From the NCBI GenBank assembly GCA_028386065.3, contig JAKUCV010007175.1, positions 17,759 through 81,758 on the forward strand: a stretch of DNA of 64,000 bases, given 5' to 3'. This document shows, piece after piece, positions 1 through 14,500 of the stretch; position 1 is the first letter of the stretch, and each line of letters opens with the position of its first letter. The notes beneath the pieces were generated by a model, which saw only the letters and a program-made list of their open reading frames with translations, searched no databases and was not told where the DNA came from. A program made the translations under genes and the position numbers. The DNA is from Turnera subulata. Taxonomy: Eukaryota; Streptophyta; Magnoliopsida; Malpighiales; Passifloraceae.

Positions 1-1957
1 GAATGTTTTGAATGTTTCTGGAATGCCTTATTTTATGAAAGCCTTGAATGTTTCTGGAAATGGATTATGGAATGCATTTGTGATTGTTGTCAAGTTCTGA
101 AATGTTCATGTGGATTATGTTGGTTTTCGGCGCGGTAATGGCGGTACGCCGACCGAACTGGTCGGTATCCTATCGGTAGGACCTCAAACTCCCGTCGATA
201 TGTACCGGTCGGTATTGAGTCGGTGTAGGGGTACCCTCGGTAGTTCCCTACCGATGCAAAAATCGGTACGGTAGTACCGTGCCGTACCGTTTGCTCAGCC
301 CTACTCAAAGTGCTGTAAAATATTCCGCTAGCCCCTGGGATCGATGTAAGAAAATGATCCGGTTGCTGACGTACCAAAATTCCATTAGTATCTCGTGGAC
401 ACCAAGTAAAGGATGCCCATAGGAAAATGGTGTCACTTGAATTCCAGTTTGTTAACATATCTTGAAAATTCAGCATTAAAAGACTATTTTCTGGGATTTT
501 TCCCTTCATTCTCATGCGGATAAAGAACTTCGTTCAAATCCCTGGGAGTCGAGGCATACTTTTGTATGTATCAAGGCGTCCCAACAGCTCTCAGGTATAA
601 TGCTTGTTGTGAACCATAGATGCCCACATATCTCCACTAGTAGGACCCAGATTATCTATCCAGACATTGATGTGATTAAGAGAAAAGGATTTGAGAGTAA
701 CTGTGACCTCTTCTTTCCATATTATAGTGCTAAGCTTCAGTGCGCTTCTGTTTTATCTACACAATCAATGGCGGTAGGCGAGGACCCATGCCCACTCCTC
801 CTCACCTTTTCTATAAGGACATTTTCATGTTTTACATACTCAAATATGTAATTTGATTAAGTGAACATTTGTTTGCGTTTCATATGTGCTGGGTGACTTT
901 CTTTCAAAATCCTGAAACCTGTGGGGCGTGGGCGTTGGCAGTAAATGCATGTTAGAGTTAAAAAACTTATTTTTACAAGCGGACATGAAATGAAGAATGT
1001 GTGTGAATGAGAATTATCTACCTTCTTCTTATTTTAATTATCTTCATCAATTGGTTCAACTATTGATGATTTCAGTCCGATAAAAAGACATTGATTTCAA
1101 TTTAATTAGAATTTAGAAGAAAAAGAATTGTCTTAAAACATTGGATATGAGATTTTTCTTTAAGTAATTGATTTTTAGATATTATCATTATTATTAAATA
1201 AATATATTTTCATACTTTAGCCCTCCTAAAAAAATTTAATCTGGCTTTGCTACTGCCAGCAATGCCATTGCAGAAGACTCATTCATTGGTATTGACGAGA
1301 CTACTATGCACTCTTTGCGCTAATTAGAACATCTTTGTTTTGGAGGAGGCCATCTCGAAATCCATCTCCTCTGGGGAAATTAGTCAGGTTCTTTGCGTCT
1401 TATTTGAAATGCCCCACCTTACGATGGATTATCTGGTTTTGATTGGCAGTATTAGGTGAGACGATATGGGGTGTTTTCTTTTCTGTCGGTGGTGAGATAT
1501 ATAGGGGATTGTATTGGATTGCAGGGGCCATGCTAGTGGTTCCAATTTTATCGGATATCCCCCAAGGGCTATTGTATTGAATTGGATTGGGTGTCAAGTT
1601 GGACTGTATGATCAGGAGTTGTTTTTTTTTGGTCAAATATGATCAGGAGTTGTTGGTGGGATTAATGCCTTAATGGTGACTTCGTATGGTACAATAATTT
1701 CACAATCTCCATGTGTATAGTGTGGCGTTTTATCCTAATGTGAAAAAAGAAAAAAAAAAAGAAAAGGGTTTAGCCCTATAATTAGACTGCCAGCGACAAT
1801 AAACCATGAAACTAGTCAAGTTAACACACCATCTCCTCCTCCATCCACCAATGCTTGATTAATTACTAAGTGAACTGCTGGTTTTGTGATTCTTTTCTAT
1901 TTGCTGATAGTTAATAACCCTACACTACTACTCCACCAAAAAAAGAAAAGAAAAGAA
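1..1957. other. Intergenic region upstream of the GH3 gene
   Basis: No gene is supported here. The short open frames at 90-515 (minus) and 600-851 (plus) have no recognisable domain. The only structured part is the GC-rich inverted-repeat block at 125-305, listed separately. From about 960 the sequence is AT-rich, with homopolymer A and T runs, as expected of plant intergenic DNA. The last few hundred bases should contain the GH3 promoter and 5' UTR, but I see no convincing TATA box that fixes the transcription start. Confidence 0.5.
125..305. repeat. GC-rich inverted-repeat fragment, possibly from a hAT-like element
   Basis: The block is built from short palindromic CGGTAC and GTACCG words and ends on the right in GCTCAGCCCTA. 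On the minus strand this reads TAGGGCTGAGC, similar to the ends of some plant hAT non-autonomous elements. No matching terminal inverted repeat or 8-bp target duplication is visible on the left, so this is at best a truncated copy. Assignment to hAT is inference. Confidence 0.35.
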
Positions 1958-3901
1958 ATGACAGACGAAGAAGTATTGCAAAGCTTGGAGGAGCACACAA
2001 AGAACGCCATTGATCATCAGCTCCACACCCTCCAATCCGTCCTTGCCCACCAAGCTTCCGTCTCCTACCTCCGGCCTTACCTCTCCCGCCAGCCCGTCGA
2101 TGCCGCCACTTTCCGGCGCCTAGTTCCTTTATCTTCCTACGATGACTACGCTGATCACATCAACAACCTGGCTAATCATGATAGTACCGCACTCGACCAC
2201 CCTCGGGTTCTATCTGTGGACCCTCTCCATTGTTTCCACCACAGGTGGCTTCATTACCTCATCTCTTCTAGTGGGTAGCTAGCTACCTCATTTTTCATGA
2301 CCACATCTTCCTGATCATGTATTTTTTTTGTTGTATAGCTCTGCCACTAGCACAATGAAACCGAAGTTGATCCCGTGTTTTGATTCTGCTCCAGACACAG
2401 CTGCCTTGCATTTTGCCGTGAAAGGAATTACTGCCCTTCACCGAAAGTGAGTTTGATTTATTAGTATCAATGTTTTTGATTTCTTGATAATAATGTTTAT
2501 TCCTGCTTCTTGAAATATATATTCTTCTTCTGATTATCTGGTGTCCTCAGGTTGTTTCCACCAAGGCCTGAAGTGAATAAGATCTTATGGTTCAAATATG
2601 GCATTCATAATACAACTACCCCTGGTGGATTCCAGATTACGGCAGCCTCTACTCACTATTTGCTCAATAAGGAGAATCCGGTTCAGCGTGATCTAGCAAG
2701 TCCACGAGAGGTCATATTTGGTAAAAATTTTGAGCACCAAATGTATTGCCATCTCCTTTGTGGACTTGGCATTTCTGATCTGATTGATGGGATTCAATCA
2801 CCTTACGCTATGGGTTTGGTTGGAGCATTTGGCATGTTAGTGTCCAGATGGGAGCAACTGTGTGATGATCTGGAAAATGGGCTTCCCAGCTTGGAGATTT
2901 CTGATGCTGCAATGAGGGAGTCTGTTGCTAAAGTTCTCGGTGGGCCTCGGGTAGATTTGTCTAGGAGAGTCCGAATGATCTGTGAGAAGAATGATTGGGG
3001 CGGGATTGTGTCTAAATTATGGCCTAACGCTAGGTATGTTAAGTGTGTTACTACAGGAACCATGAAGCAGTACTATTCCAAAGTCAAGTACTATGCAGGA
3101 GACCAAGTGATGGTGATAGGAGGAGAATACTTTTCATCAGAATGTGTTGTTGGTATTAACTGGGACATTACGCAGCCTCCGGAGACAACTCGGTTTCTGA
3201 TGCTTCCTAGTGCCGCTTATTTTGAGTTTCTTCCATTTGACCCTGACAGGAGCAGTACTGCTGCTGCTGCTGCTGGTGGTGGTGAAGAAACTGTGGATTT
3301 TTCAGGCGTTGAGGAGGGAAAGATGTACGAGTTGGTTGTCACTACTTATAGAGGATTGTACCGGTACCGGTTAGGTGACATTGTCAGGGTTGTTGGATTT
3401 CATAATTCATCACCACTAATCGAATATGTGGGGAGAGCTGCTAAAGGTGCTTATGAGGTAACGGAGAGAGAGTTGATGTCTGCCATGGAGAGTTTTCAGC
3501 TTGAGATAAGAAACCATATAGCCATGGAGATTGTGGAGTATTCCAGTTTCCTGGAGTCGGATACAAGCCCAAAACAATTGAAAATTTTTGTAGAAATTGA
3601 CAACTTCATGTTTCCGGAGGCAGAGAAGCTGCAGCAGGAATTAGTTGAAGCTCTCAAGAGATGTTGTTCGTCTTTGGAGAATGGTCTGGGAGTATTCTAT
3701 AAAGTGCAGAGGTCTAGGGGTCAAATAGGCCCCCTATTGGTGTCCGTTGTAAAACCTGATAGCTTTGATAGGATATTGCAAGTGGCCATAGAAAAGGGAG
3801 CACCAGCTAGTCAATATAAGCCTCCCAAGATTATCAGAAGTCGCGAAATTGTTAGTTTTCTGGAAGAATCTTCTCTTCTGACGATATGCCAGGATTCTTG
3901 A
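1958..3901 (+). CDS. GH3 family acyl-acid amido synthetase
   Basis: GH3 enzymes adenylate acyl acids such as auxin, jasmonate or benzoates and conjugate them to amino acids in the cytosol. Three exons fit: 1958-2244, 2339-2446 and 2551-3901. The phases match (2 then 2) and give 581 residues, the usual GH3 size. The start ATG follows an A-rich leader and the stop is TGA at 3899-3901. Motif II (YFSSEC, about residues 325-330) and motif III (YRYRLGD, about 402) of the ATP-binding site are clear, as are MKPKLIP and family blocks such as HQMYCHLLCGL. Motif I reads SSATS (about residues 96-100) where the family normally has SSGTS, so the conserved glycine is alanine. The splice join falls inside this motif, but the alanine codon lies wholly in exon 2. 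Substrate group cannot be told by eye. Otherwise the gene looks intact. Confidence 0.9.
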
Positions 3902-5529
3902 TCAGAACCCAACTTAACAACCTGAAACCTATGCTATGCAAGCTATGCAGATTGCCAATTTCGTTCTTAATTATATCGACTTAACATAAGTCTCATTGCA
4001 ACGGTTGAGGATGCCATGTCCTCTGCAGACTACGTATGCTTCTGAAAGTGAAAGTGACAATAAATAGAGTCCTTGATTAATGATCAGAGCCTCTTTTAAT
4101 TCACCATCAGAATTCCGATGATCACAACATGATTCCTGGTTGTTGTAATTTGAGACCTCTCTTTTATATATATGGTCTTTAATTCTGCATCACATGCATA
4201 TCTGTGGTTGGTCCATTCCTGAATTTTACTAGTTGACCCTATAAGAACGCTGCTAGTGAGTAATTTCCATTTACTTATAGTTCATATATATTGCGTCATA
4301 TTGAGTATATATAGTCTCCATAATGTCATGGATATGCAACTTTTCCATGCGATCTCATCAACAGATGTCAGACTTTCTTTTCTCATGAAGAAATATCCGA
4401 AATAGACTATTTCTCCTGCTTACTTACTGTAATGATGCTATGTCGACAAGCAGACTCCCAAACGGTCATGCTTAACCGAGTATATAAGCTCCCAGGAGTC
4501 CCAACCATCCATCCAGGAGTTAACTTCCGATGTCAAGATTTCTCTCTTTCTTTTGTTTCAGGTTTTATTATGCATCTGATTCGTGCTTGCATACGGATCC
4601 TGTCAAGTTTCTGATGCTCTCCATTCCAAATTTCTCACTGTCCACAAAACTATTGCTACTTTCTACAAGCTCATAGCTGGTGGCAAACTTTGCAGTCTGT
4701 TTCTTTAGTTGTTTCTGTGTCTTTTTGCTTAGTATCTTGGAAATTTTCTGAAAAAACTTTTAGTGATAATTATAATACAGTCTTCCTTCCAGATCTCGTC
4801 CAGATTGTGCAATGGGGTAGGAGGTGTCCTTATAATTTCCACCAAGTAGTCATACCTTTCACTTTCTGCACCTCGTCCTGGTTGTGCAATATTAATTCTT
4901 TAGAGAAATTTTTTTGTTGTTATAACTTATAACAACTTACTACTGGAATTATATTTATGGTAACAATAACCTTATAATTCATCTTCCCCCAAGGGACTGA
5001 ATGGTACTAGAGGTGACCAAGCACTAAATTTGTGATGTTTGTTTTTGGGTAATAGAAAGTTTTAAGGTAACATGAACTTGGGTAGAGTCTAACACATTTG
5101 CTGTCAAAACATTAAGGCAATAATGTAGGAGTTCTTCTAACCACCCGAATTAGTCATCCAAGGCTAAAGTATGAAGTTTATGATGTTTAACCAAATAATA
5201 TAATGTCCATAATTTTTTTTTATTAATTAATAGATATTTTAAAATACTAAAGACTTAATAATTATCTTGTAGACCGAAAAAGAACCCTTCATTGATTTTT
5301 GGTTTGAATATTTCGGGTGGATTTCATAATATAAACTTTTACAATGTTCAGTTTGATGAAACCTACGAAACTGTGTCGTTTGCTAAGATTGATTGCACAA
5401 CCCCACAGGCCACAGGGCCACAACACTGTGAACTAAACGTAAAACCCTAATTAAACCCCGAAGCTTGAACAAAATTGTCTACACAAAACAGAGTAGAAGA
5501 AGAATCGCCAAAACCGCCCAAAACACACA
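3902..5529. other. Intergenic region between the GH3 and SEC-C genes
   Basis: No supported gene. Small open frames at 4432-4614 and 4690-4932 show no domain or splice-consistent extension. The sequence is AT-rich. The stretch before 5530 should include the promoter and 5' UTR of the next gene; two other frames open at 5465 and 5475 but do not continue into the conserved downstream exons. Confidence 0.5.
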
Positions 5530-8500
5530 ATGCATTCTGCAAGAAACCTTCTTACCATTTCCAAGAAAACTCCTTCTCCCCACTTCCTCTCCTCCTCCAC
5601 TGGGTACTGTTTCCTCGAGGGTTACAGTCACACTCACAGTCACCTTGCTCCGTCACAGCACCGCCCGATCTCCTCCACCGCGTCGGTCAGCTCATGGATG
5701 GACACCATCAAAGGAGTCTTCACCGGCAAGAAAGACGAACCCATACCCAAAGACGCAGACTTTGGAGAATCCTTCACTCTCCTGAGTAAGTGTGTTTTGC
5801 GTCCCCCACACTTTACTCATCTTTGCCTCCGCCCAAGTGACACATAAGCTTAGTGATTGATCGAAATTTTCAGTTTTTGTATTACCCTTTTGCTGTTTCT
5901 GCCCAAAAGTGAGCAATTTTAAGTTGATATATGCATTTGTGTTTTGGGTTATATATGAGCCCAGCTTGTTACTGGGATGGGGATTGTATCATATCTAATG
6001 TGATTGTTGTTGTTTTGGTTTTTTTCTTTTTTGCTCTGGGGTTGTGATTGATTGTAGGTTACGCTGATGCATTGAAGAATGCGAAGAGGGCTGATAATTT
6101 GAAGCAATTCATGGTGGGTCGGAGCAGTGAAGCTACATTTTCGGATGCTTTTGGGAAGCAGGAGGCAATAGTTCGGTTCCTAAGTGGGATTGATCCGACT
6201 GGGGAGGTTGGTTTGTTTCTCCACAATTTTCCTCTAACACATCCGCTATTTTGGTGCATATCCATTTGCTTTTTATATTTCTTGAACTGCAAAATGTGTG
6301 AATTTGCTGATGGCAGAGTAATTTTGGTTGGTTCAGAGGATTAGTTGCTGAATGGTATAGGGTGATTTGGTTTGCTATTATTTGTTGTGTTCTCCGCTAA
6401 TAAATATTTTCTGAGCAGTCTTTGTAAATTTAAGAATTGAACATATCTCCACACACCTATTCTGTGTAAATTCAAGAGTGAAAGCACCGAGAAGACAGGT
6501 ACAACTATGTTATAGTTGGCCTTCTGGCATTCTAAGATTATATTAGATATGATAGCTCTTCGGTTTTCAATCTTCAACTTCAATATTGGCATGCTGATCA
6601 AGACTTTTTTGGCTAATAATGTTTGGATAAGTAAAGTTGGGAACATCCAACTTACCTTGATAATAATTGTTTTCAATCCTCAGTTGTCAATAGTTGATTC
6701 TTTGGGTTCATTAATTTTGTTGCAGTCAAGTATGCTTTATTTATGTGCACGCTTACTGCTGAATATTCTTTTCTTTCTTTATGGTTTTCTCAGAATTGCA
6801 TTTAGTGAATTGCTTCCAAGTAGATGTTTCTGATTTTGGTTTTAGGTTTCTTCATCTGTAGAACCTCCAAACGAGTCAAAAGCAACAGGCAGCAACGCAT
6901 TGTAATTGCACTGTAGCTGATGTTGAGAATGCACTTTCAAAGTTTACATGGGCAAAAGAAGTACAAAAGAAGCTGAAGCAATTAAAGGATGAGGGGAAAC
7001 CAATGCCGAAGAGCATGGCTGAGGTATTGTTGCCCATACTTTTGTGTTTTATATCCAACTAGTTGAATAGGTTCTGAATAATTTTTAAAGCTTATGATAT
7101 GAGGACATCATGAAGGGTGGAAACACGTACACCCTGTGGTTCATGGCTCCATGTTGGCCATGTCACTGAAAAGCAGATAAGTTGCAATCTAAAATTAAAT
7201 CCCAACTTCTTCTAGAGGCAAAAAGAAAAAAGGAACAATAATAGAACAGAAAAGTAGAAGTTCAGGGGTTGATGACTGTATGAATTAATTTTTCTGTGTG
7301 TTTGTTTCTTCTTTTCTTGCTCTTCTGTTGTTCTCGTCCGAGAAGCCAGTTTGGTGTGTAATTGCAATTTAACCATACAAACATGATGAATATGCTTATT
7401 TGGCAGTGGTGATGAAGAACATGCTTTTGACAATATTGACGAGTTGGGTCTGGTTGAAGTGGTAGCTTTAAGACAGTTACCCTTGGAGAGTTCAACATGC
7501 AAAAACATAATGAAAACCAAATCTTGTTTGATGCCCAATACGAATCCTTACCATCATACATCACTATGTTTTGCTGTAAAAACAGTTTCAAACGTGAATT
7601 GTATTTTGAGATAAGGTTATACTGTTCAGATATCCTGGTAAAACAAAAATAAGTAAGGTTGTGATTAGGCTCCGTATTAACTTTCTTACTGATCTGTTTA
7701 ATCTCTAAGCACGTCGAAAGTAGCTAATGCCTAGTGGCTTGGAGTTTCACTGACTTTTGCTTATTGAAATGGGTGTGGTTTTAATTATGCTTATGTTTGG
7801 GACATTAACATGTATATGCATATTAATTCTTGTTCTCTAGGTCCAAAAGCTGATGGGGTCAACACCACTGGATATAGCTCGCTCTAATTTAGCCAAGAGT
7901 GGACAAATAAGCCGAAATGCACTCTGTCCATGTGGTTCCAAGAAGAGATACAAACGGTAATTTTAATACTTCCAATTTCTTACATAATACGACTTCATTT
8001 TAGAAATTGATTTGCAGAGTGATAGCATTTCCATCCCCACTAACACTTATACTGACAAAATTTTGACTTTTAGCAAGAAAATTTTTTCCTTAAAAGTGTT
8101 ACTGGTTGTGTGAATAATGCAAAATAGCATTACCCTTCATAATATTGTTGGTACGAGTCACTTGCGTGTACAAACCATGAAGTTTCTTGTCCAATCATTG
8201 GTTGGACCTTATTTTGAATGGTTCTATCTTTCAGTTTGCAGTTGTTTACTTTGTTGGTTTTGTTTCACTCATAGGTTTTCTGCCAGAACTAGTTTTTTTT
8301 TTTTTGAAAATCAAATCAAACTTTCATTATGAATATGGTTAGGGGTCACCCTAACAAATTTGTATACAGAGTGTGTACATACATTAGCCACAAAGGCTCA
8401 CCATAGTGAAACAAATTGAACAAAACATTAGGGATCAGAGAATCTAAGACCCCAGAAATCACATAAGCGTTTCATATCTAAAGACAAAGGTCTAAATTTG

Positions 8501-11500
8501 AGGTTCTGCCAGCCACAAAATCTCAGTTTTAAGTCTGCACAAATTTCTGCTACCACAGCATCTGGAGAACGATAACAATGTGTAAACAATCGAGTATTTC
8601 TCTCTTTCCAAATATGATAGATGCATGCACACCAAGCCAAGCGGAGGATCATAGACTTGAGAGCCTTTTTCTGCAGGAATTTCTGTGCCCAAGAGAATTC
8701 AGTGCACCAAGAGCCAACAGATCTGGGTTCATTACAGAGTAAGAGTAATCGAGACCACACCTCCGCACCAAAAGGGCATGCAAAAAATAAGTGGTCTCTA
8801 GATTCCTCAGGATGTGAACAGAGGAGACAGTTTGTAGCAGCAACAATCCCCCATCGTTGCAGCCTTTTCCTTGTAGAAAGTCGGTCCAATATTGCCAGCC
8901 ATGAAATAAAGCTGTGTTTAGGTATAAACCCAGCAGACCAGATCAGTTTGAACCAAGGAACTCTGGACTTTTTCACCCGTAGGAATTCCCATGCACTTCG
9001 TACTGTGTAGGTACCAGAAGGAGACAGGTCCCAGTGAATATGGTCATTCTCATCAGTGGGGGAAAGAGTATCAATGGCCATTTGCTGCAGCTGTGTTATA
9101 ATAGGCAAACGGGTAATAGGCCAGTGCCAAATGTTATCAGTAATAAGTGTATGTACCTTAGCCTGAAGAGGGATTTTGGTACTAGGAATTAAGGACTTAG
9201 GAACAATAGATGATAGAACACCTTGAGGATGCCATTTGTCCCACCAAATATATGTGTGCTGCCCGTTGCCAATAGTGTGAGAAATGACCGAGGAAAATAC
9301 CACCCTTAACTTCAGAATTTTCCTCATGCTCCAAGAACATGTTGCCGGGATGGGAATACTCCATATACTCCTACCTTTCAGAAAGTAAGTTCCAATCCAA
9401 GCTACCCATAAGGATCCAGCACAAAGTAGAATACTCCATAAGTGCCGAGCAATGCATGCTTGATTCCAATCCTTAAGCTTTTTTAATCCAAGCCCGCCTT
9501 CTTGCCTCGGGAGTGTTAATTCTGACCAAGCAACTTTTGCTTTCCGGGAATTGGTTGAACTTCCAGACCATAAAAATGAGGCACATAATCTCTCCACTTC
9601 CTTCAATACTTTAGATGGTAAAATGAATATGCTTGTCCAATAGCTTTGAATGCTAAATAGAACAGACATGACAAGCTGTAATTTCCCCGCAAAGGATAGG
9701 TGTTTAGAACTCCAAGAGTTTATTCGGGCCATTATTTTCTCTACAAGGGGCTGACAGTATGCATGAGTAAGCCTTCCAGATATTAAAGGAACACCCAAGT
9801 ATCGAACAGGTAATTGTCCAATTTTAAAACCAGTAATACGCGTGAACTGCAATGCAACATCATCAGAGACACCTGCCAGAAAAACTTCACTTTTTGCAGG
9901 ATTAAATTTTAGGCCAGAAAGGGTATAGAACTCCTGAAATACACGTGTAATGGTAGTCGCAGCAAGCAGACTTCCATCAGAGAAAACCATCAGATCATCA
10001 GCAAAGCAGAGGTGTGTGAGTTGTACAGCAGAGCATTTTGGATGATATGGAAGAGAAAAGTTAGCAACAGCCTGTGCAAGTAGACATGAAAGCGCCTCCA
10101 TAGAAATGACAAATAGATAAGGTGATAGAGGATCACCTTGTCGCATACCTTTGCCCCCCGGAAAATACCCACAGAGTGCACCATTTATAGAGATAGAGTA
10201 CATAGCTGTTGAGAAACAAACTTCCAGCCATTGAATGAAACGAGGAGGAAATTTCATGGCAATGAGGACATTTACAAGAAAATTCCAGTCTACAGAATCA
10301 AACGCCTTCATCAAATCAATCTTCATGACACACCTACTGGAAAGACCTTTTTTGTGATAGTTGTGCACTAATTCATGAGCAAGTAGGATATTATCCACTA
10401 TACGCCTGCCCGGGATGAAGGCAGATTGACTATTGCTAATAATAGATGGAAGGCACTTTTGCAAGCGGTTTGCAAGTATCTTGGATATACATTTATAGAT
10501 GGTAGTACAGCAAGCGATAGGCCTAAAATCAGTGAGTTTTTGAGCATTAGGTACCTTTGGAATTAGACTTAGGATAGTGGCATTGACCCCCTTCAGTAAT
10601 TTTCCAGTAATGAAGAATTCCTGCACTGCTTTAATGACATCCACACCAATAATATTCCAGGTTGCTTTGAAGAATTCGGCATTATAGCCATCAGGGCCAG
10701 GAGCCTTATTATTTCCAAGGGAAAATATTGCATTTTTTACCTCTGCATCAGTTACATCAGCAATGAGTAGATGAGCATCATCCTCAGCGAGTGTTCGTTG
10801 TAATATATGCTGAAAGAAAGAAACAGATCCGGGGTGAACATCAACATTTTTCTGCCCCAAGAAATCAGAATAGTATCTCATAATAGCATCCTCAATATGA
10901 TGAGGGTCGGTTAATAGATCCCCCTGAGGAGTAAGAATGGAACGGATGGTGTTCCTAGCTTTTCTGGCCTTCATAACATTGTGAAAAAATTTTGTATTTG
11001 AATCACCACAGTTCAACCAAGTGATTCTGGATCTCTGTTTCATATAGGATTCCTCTGCATTCTTCAATTGGGAAAGAGAAGTGATTAGACCCTGCTCAAG
11101 TAGTAGCAGGTCAGGATGGATTGCACCCGCAAATAATTGGGATTGCACTGCTTTCAATTCCTGGTCAACAAGCAAGATTTTCTTTGATAAATCACCATAG
11201 GCAGAATGGTAGAGTTGTTTTAGTGCTCCTTTCAGATTTTTCAGTTTTTGCCATAGTTTGAACATGTTGTAACCTTCAATATGCTTGGACCAACAAGTAG
11301 CAACAATAGTGGAAAATTCAGGATGTGTGAGCCAATAATTGCAGAACTTGAATGGTTTTGGTCCTGAATTGAAGGGAGTAGAACTGGTAAACATAACGGG
11401 ACAGTGATCAGATATCCCAGGAGTTGAGAAGGTGACTGAACTATTAGGGAAAGCTGCGAACCATTCAGCATTGACTAAAAATCTGTCTAACTTCCGAAAG

Positions 11501-14500
11501 ATTGGATTATCAAGCTGCCGATTAGTCCAAGTGTAGAGAGGACCAGTATAAGGATGGTCAAGTAATCCATTTGCTATTAGACATGAATTGAGTTGAGCAA
11601 TGTCAGCAGATAAATGCATAATGGAAGAACTAGATTCAGCGGAAGAGCGAACAATATTAAAGTCACCTACTAAGCACCAAGGGCGCGTACCCACAACAGT
11701 AGCAAAATTTGTGATGCTGGGGAAAAGAATTGAGGAGCGCTCTTGAGCTGAATTGGATCCATAAATGAAGGAAGCATAGCAGCTAGTTCTTTCGCTGGGG
11801 CATTCAATATAACAATGTAATGCTTGAGCAGAAGCATTAAGGACAGAGATCGTGATGTAGGGTAGAGAGTAGGATAGAGAATAGAAAACTCAAATAGCAG
11901 AAACTCTAGCGGAATACGCAATCAGAATTGTTTAGGAACAATAGGATTGATAATTAGGGTTCAACAACCACTAGAGACGTATAGTCAAAATAAGATAATA
12001 ATAAGCTACCGAAAACTAAAGCTAACATAACCTATTTATACTAGAGAAAACCTAAATATAAAAGGAATAGTACTGCTACAGTACGCGTGAACAGTACCGA
12101 CATGCTACAGTAACACGTGAATTGTGACACGTGAACAGTAACCGACCCAACATAAAAATAAAATAAAATAATAAAATACTAATAATTTTGCTCCTGCATC
12201 AATCCCCTCAGGTTGAAAACAACTTGTCTGCAAGTTGAGCTTGCCCCGATCATGTGGATGTCCTGTCAGACCTTGCCAACCTTTCTTCCTTTGGAACTCC
12301 AAACATAAAATGTCTTTCAGCTTGCTGTTAGAAAATGCTAAGCATCGAACACACACTCCACAAGATCCAAACTCCTTAGAAGTTGATGAAGACATTTGAA
12401 GTAGACCAGAATCCACATTCCTCAAGCTTCCTTCAATGATTTTCTTAACTTCTGTTTTCATTCTAGCACTTTCTTGATCAGATTCATTCTCCACAAAGCT
12501 CAACCATATAGAATCAATTACTTCTATATCGCCCTGCACATGGGAAACCCCATACATGCCAGAGTAATTATCCATCTTTGGCCAAACTTCTTCCGCACAC
12601 TTTTCAAAAGTTAGCTGCACAAACTCATTACTATAATCTGTCTTCGAAAGTGACCGAGTAGTACAATTGAAAGGGTCTTGGAAATCGGCTATTGTTGCTG
12701 CAACCTTCTCTTTATTATCATCTTGCTTGTTCGTAGCAATTTCTTCTGGTATTGTTGCTGTAACATTCTCTTTACCCTCATCTTGCCTGCTCATAGCAAT
12801 CTCTTCTAGAGGAAAGACATCATCATCATCACTGTAAGTGTCATAGATTGGTGGAGAATTCCAATCTTCTTCCTCACATTTGTTTGTCATCAACAACAAC
12901 CTGCTCTCCTCCTCTTGATATCCATCTTCTTCGTTATCATTCTCTTCATCCGGATATCCATCCTCTTCATCCTGCTCATCATTAACAGGTTCAAATGCCT
13001 CCTCTTCTTCATCTTCCAAGTTCGCTGAATTCACTCTACCTTGTGGACAACTATAAGAGAAGTGTCCCTTTTCTCCACAAATAAAACAACGAATGCGAGA
13101 CTCATTACCAGCCTTAGAAGTTGAAGGACCAGAACTGAATTGAGCCTTCAATTGATTAGAATCTCTACCTTTCTCACTCCTCCCACTGTTGTTAGAATTC
13201 TTTGCACCAAAGCGATTATTCACAGCACCACCTTGGCTGGATTTGTGAGTGTTTGGGTCTGGTTTATTGCCACTAAAGACAGCAACACCTTTTTGCACAA
13301 TTCTGTCAGTTCTTCCAAACAAGGGACGCCTTGCTCCATAGTGTTGCACCCGCTTTTCAGCCATCAATGCGTATTGCCGTGCATCGTCCAGATTGAACAA
13401 GCGTACAACACCCATCTCATCCCTCATAGCTCGGTTTAAACCTGAAAGATAACGAGATGTCAATTGTTCCTTTGACTCTCTAAGACCAACTCTAATCAAT
13501 AGGTTGTTAAATTCAGCCGTATACTCCTCCACTGTCATGCTTCGCTGTCTTAAAGAATTAAATCTCTCATATAACTCCATAGCATAATCAGATGGCAAAA
13601 ATTGCTTGCGCAACTTTCTCTTCATATGTTCCCAAGTGTTGATCTTTGGCTTTCCTTGAAGTACTCGCTGCTCCTCAACTCTCTTCCACCATTGAAGTGC
13701 AGTGCCTTTCAATTTAAGCTTAACAAATAACACTTTTCTCTTTTCAACCAAAGGTTTCCACTCAAAATAATTCTCCAAACTTGCTTCCCAATCTAAATAG
13801 TCTTCCATATGCATCTTTCCAGAAAAATCTGAAACTTCTATCTTAATTCCACCACTATTCAGATGTAAAGCATGAACTAACCTCTCTTCAAGTCCGCCTC
13901 CTGCTGCGTTGCCTGCAGCTCCAGCATTGTGAAAAGGGTTTTCTTCATCAGAGTCATCAACTTCCGTTGATTCTGCCCCTCGACTACCTTCCGGTATATC
14001 TGCAGGGTTGGTGTTGCCTTCCGGAATCTCCATTCGGGCTGCCACCGGTTCCTGTCGCCGTAGCGCGCGCATATCTCGCGATAATGCTGCAATCTGACGC
14101 TGAAGATCAACTAGGATATCTTGCTGATTTTGATTTCCTTGCCCACGACCTCTACCTCTGCCTACCATGGTGTCGTTTTCGCAAACCTATTTGCGAACGT
14201 TTCGCTCCGCTACCAATTGATGTAGGGTAGAGAATAGGATAGAGAATAGAAAACTCAAAATAGCAGAGAATCTAGCGGAATACGCAATCAGAATTGTTTA
14301 GGAACAATAGGATTGATAATTAGGGTTTAAAACCACTAGAGACGTATAGTCAAAATAAGATAATAATAAGCTACCGAAAACTAAAGCTAACATAACCTAT
14401 TTATACTAGAGAAAACCTAAATATAAAAGGAATAGTACTGCTACAGTACGCGTGAACAGTACCGACATGCTACAGTAACACGTGAATTGTGACACGTGAA

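Noticed and set aside
5465..5789. Two further overlapping frames at the SEC-C gene start
   Set aside because: Only the frame from 5530 continues in phase through the conserved downstream exons.
12105..14168. 687-codon frame as a novel zinc-finger host protein
   Set aside because: It lies between identical LTRs with a target duplication and has Retrotrans_gag plus CCHC architecture.
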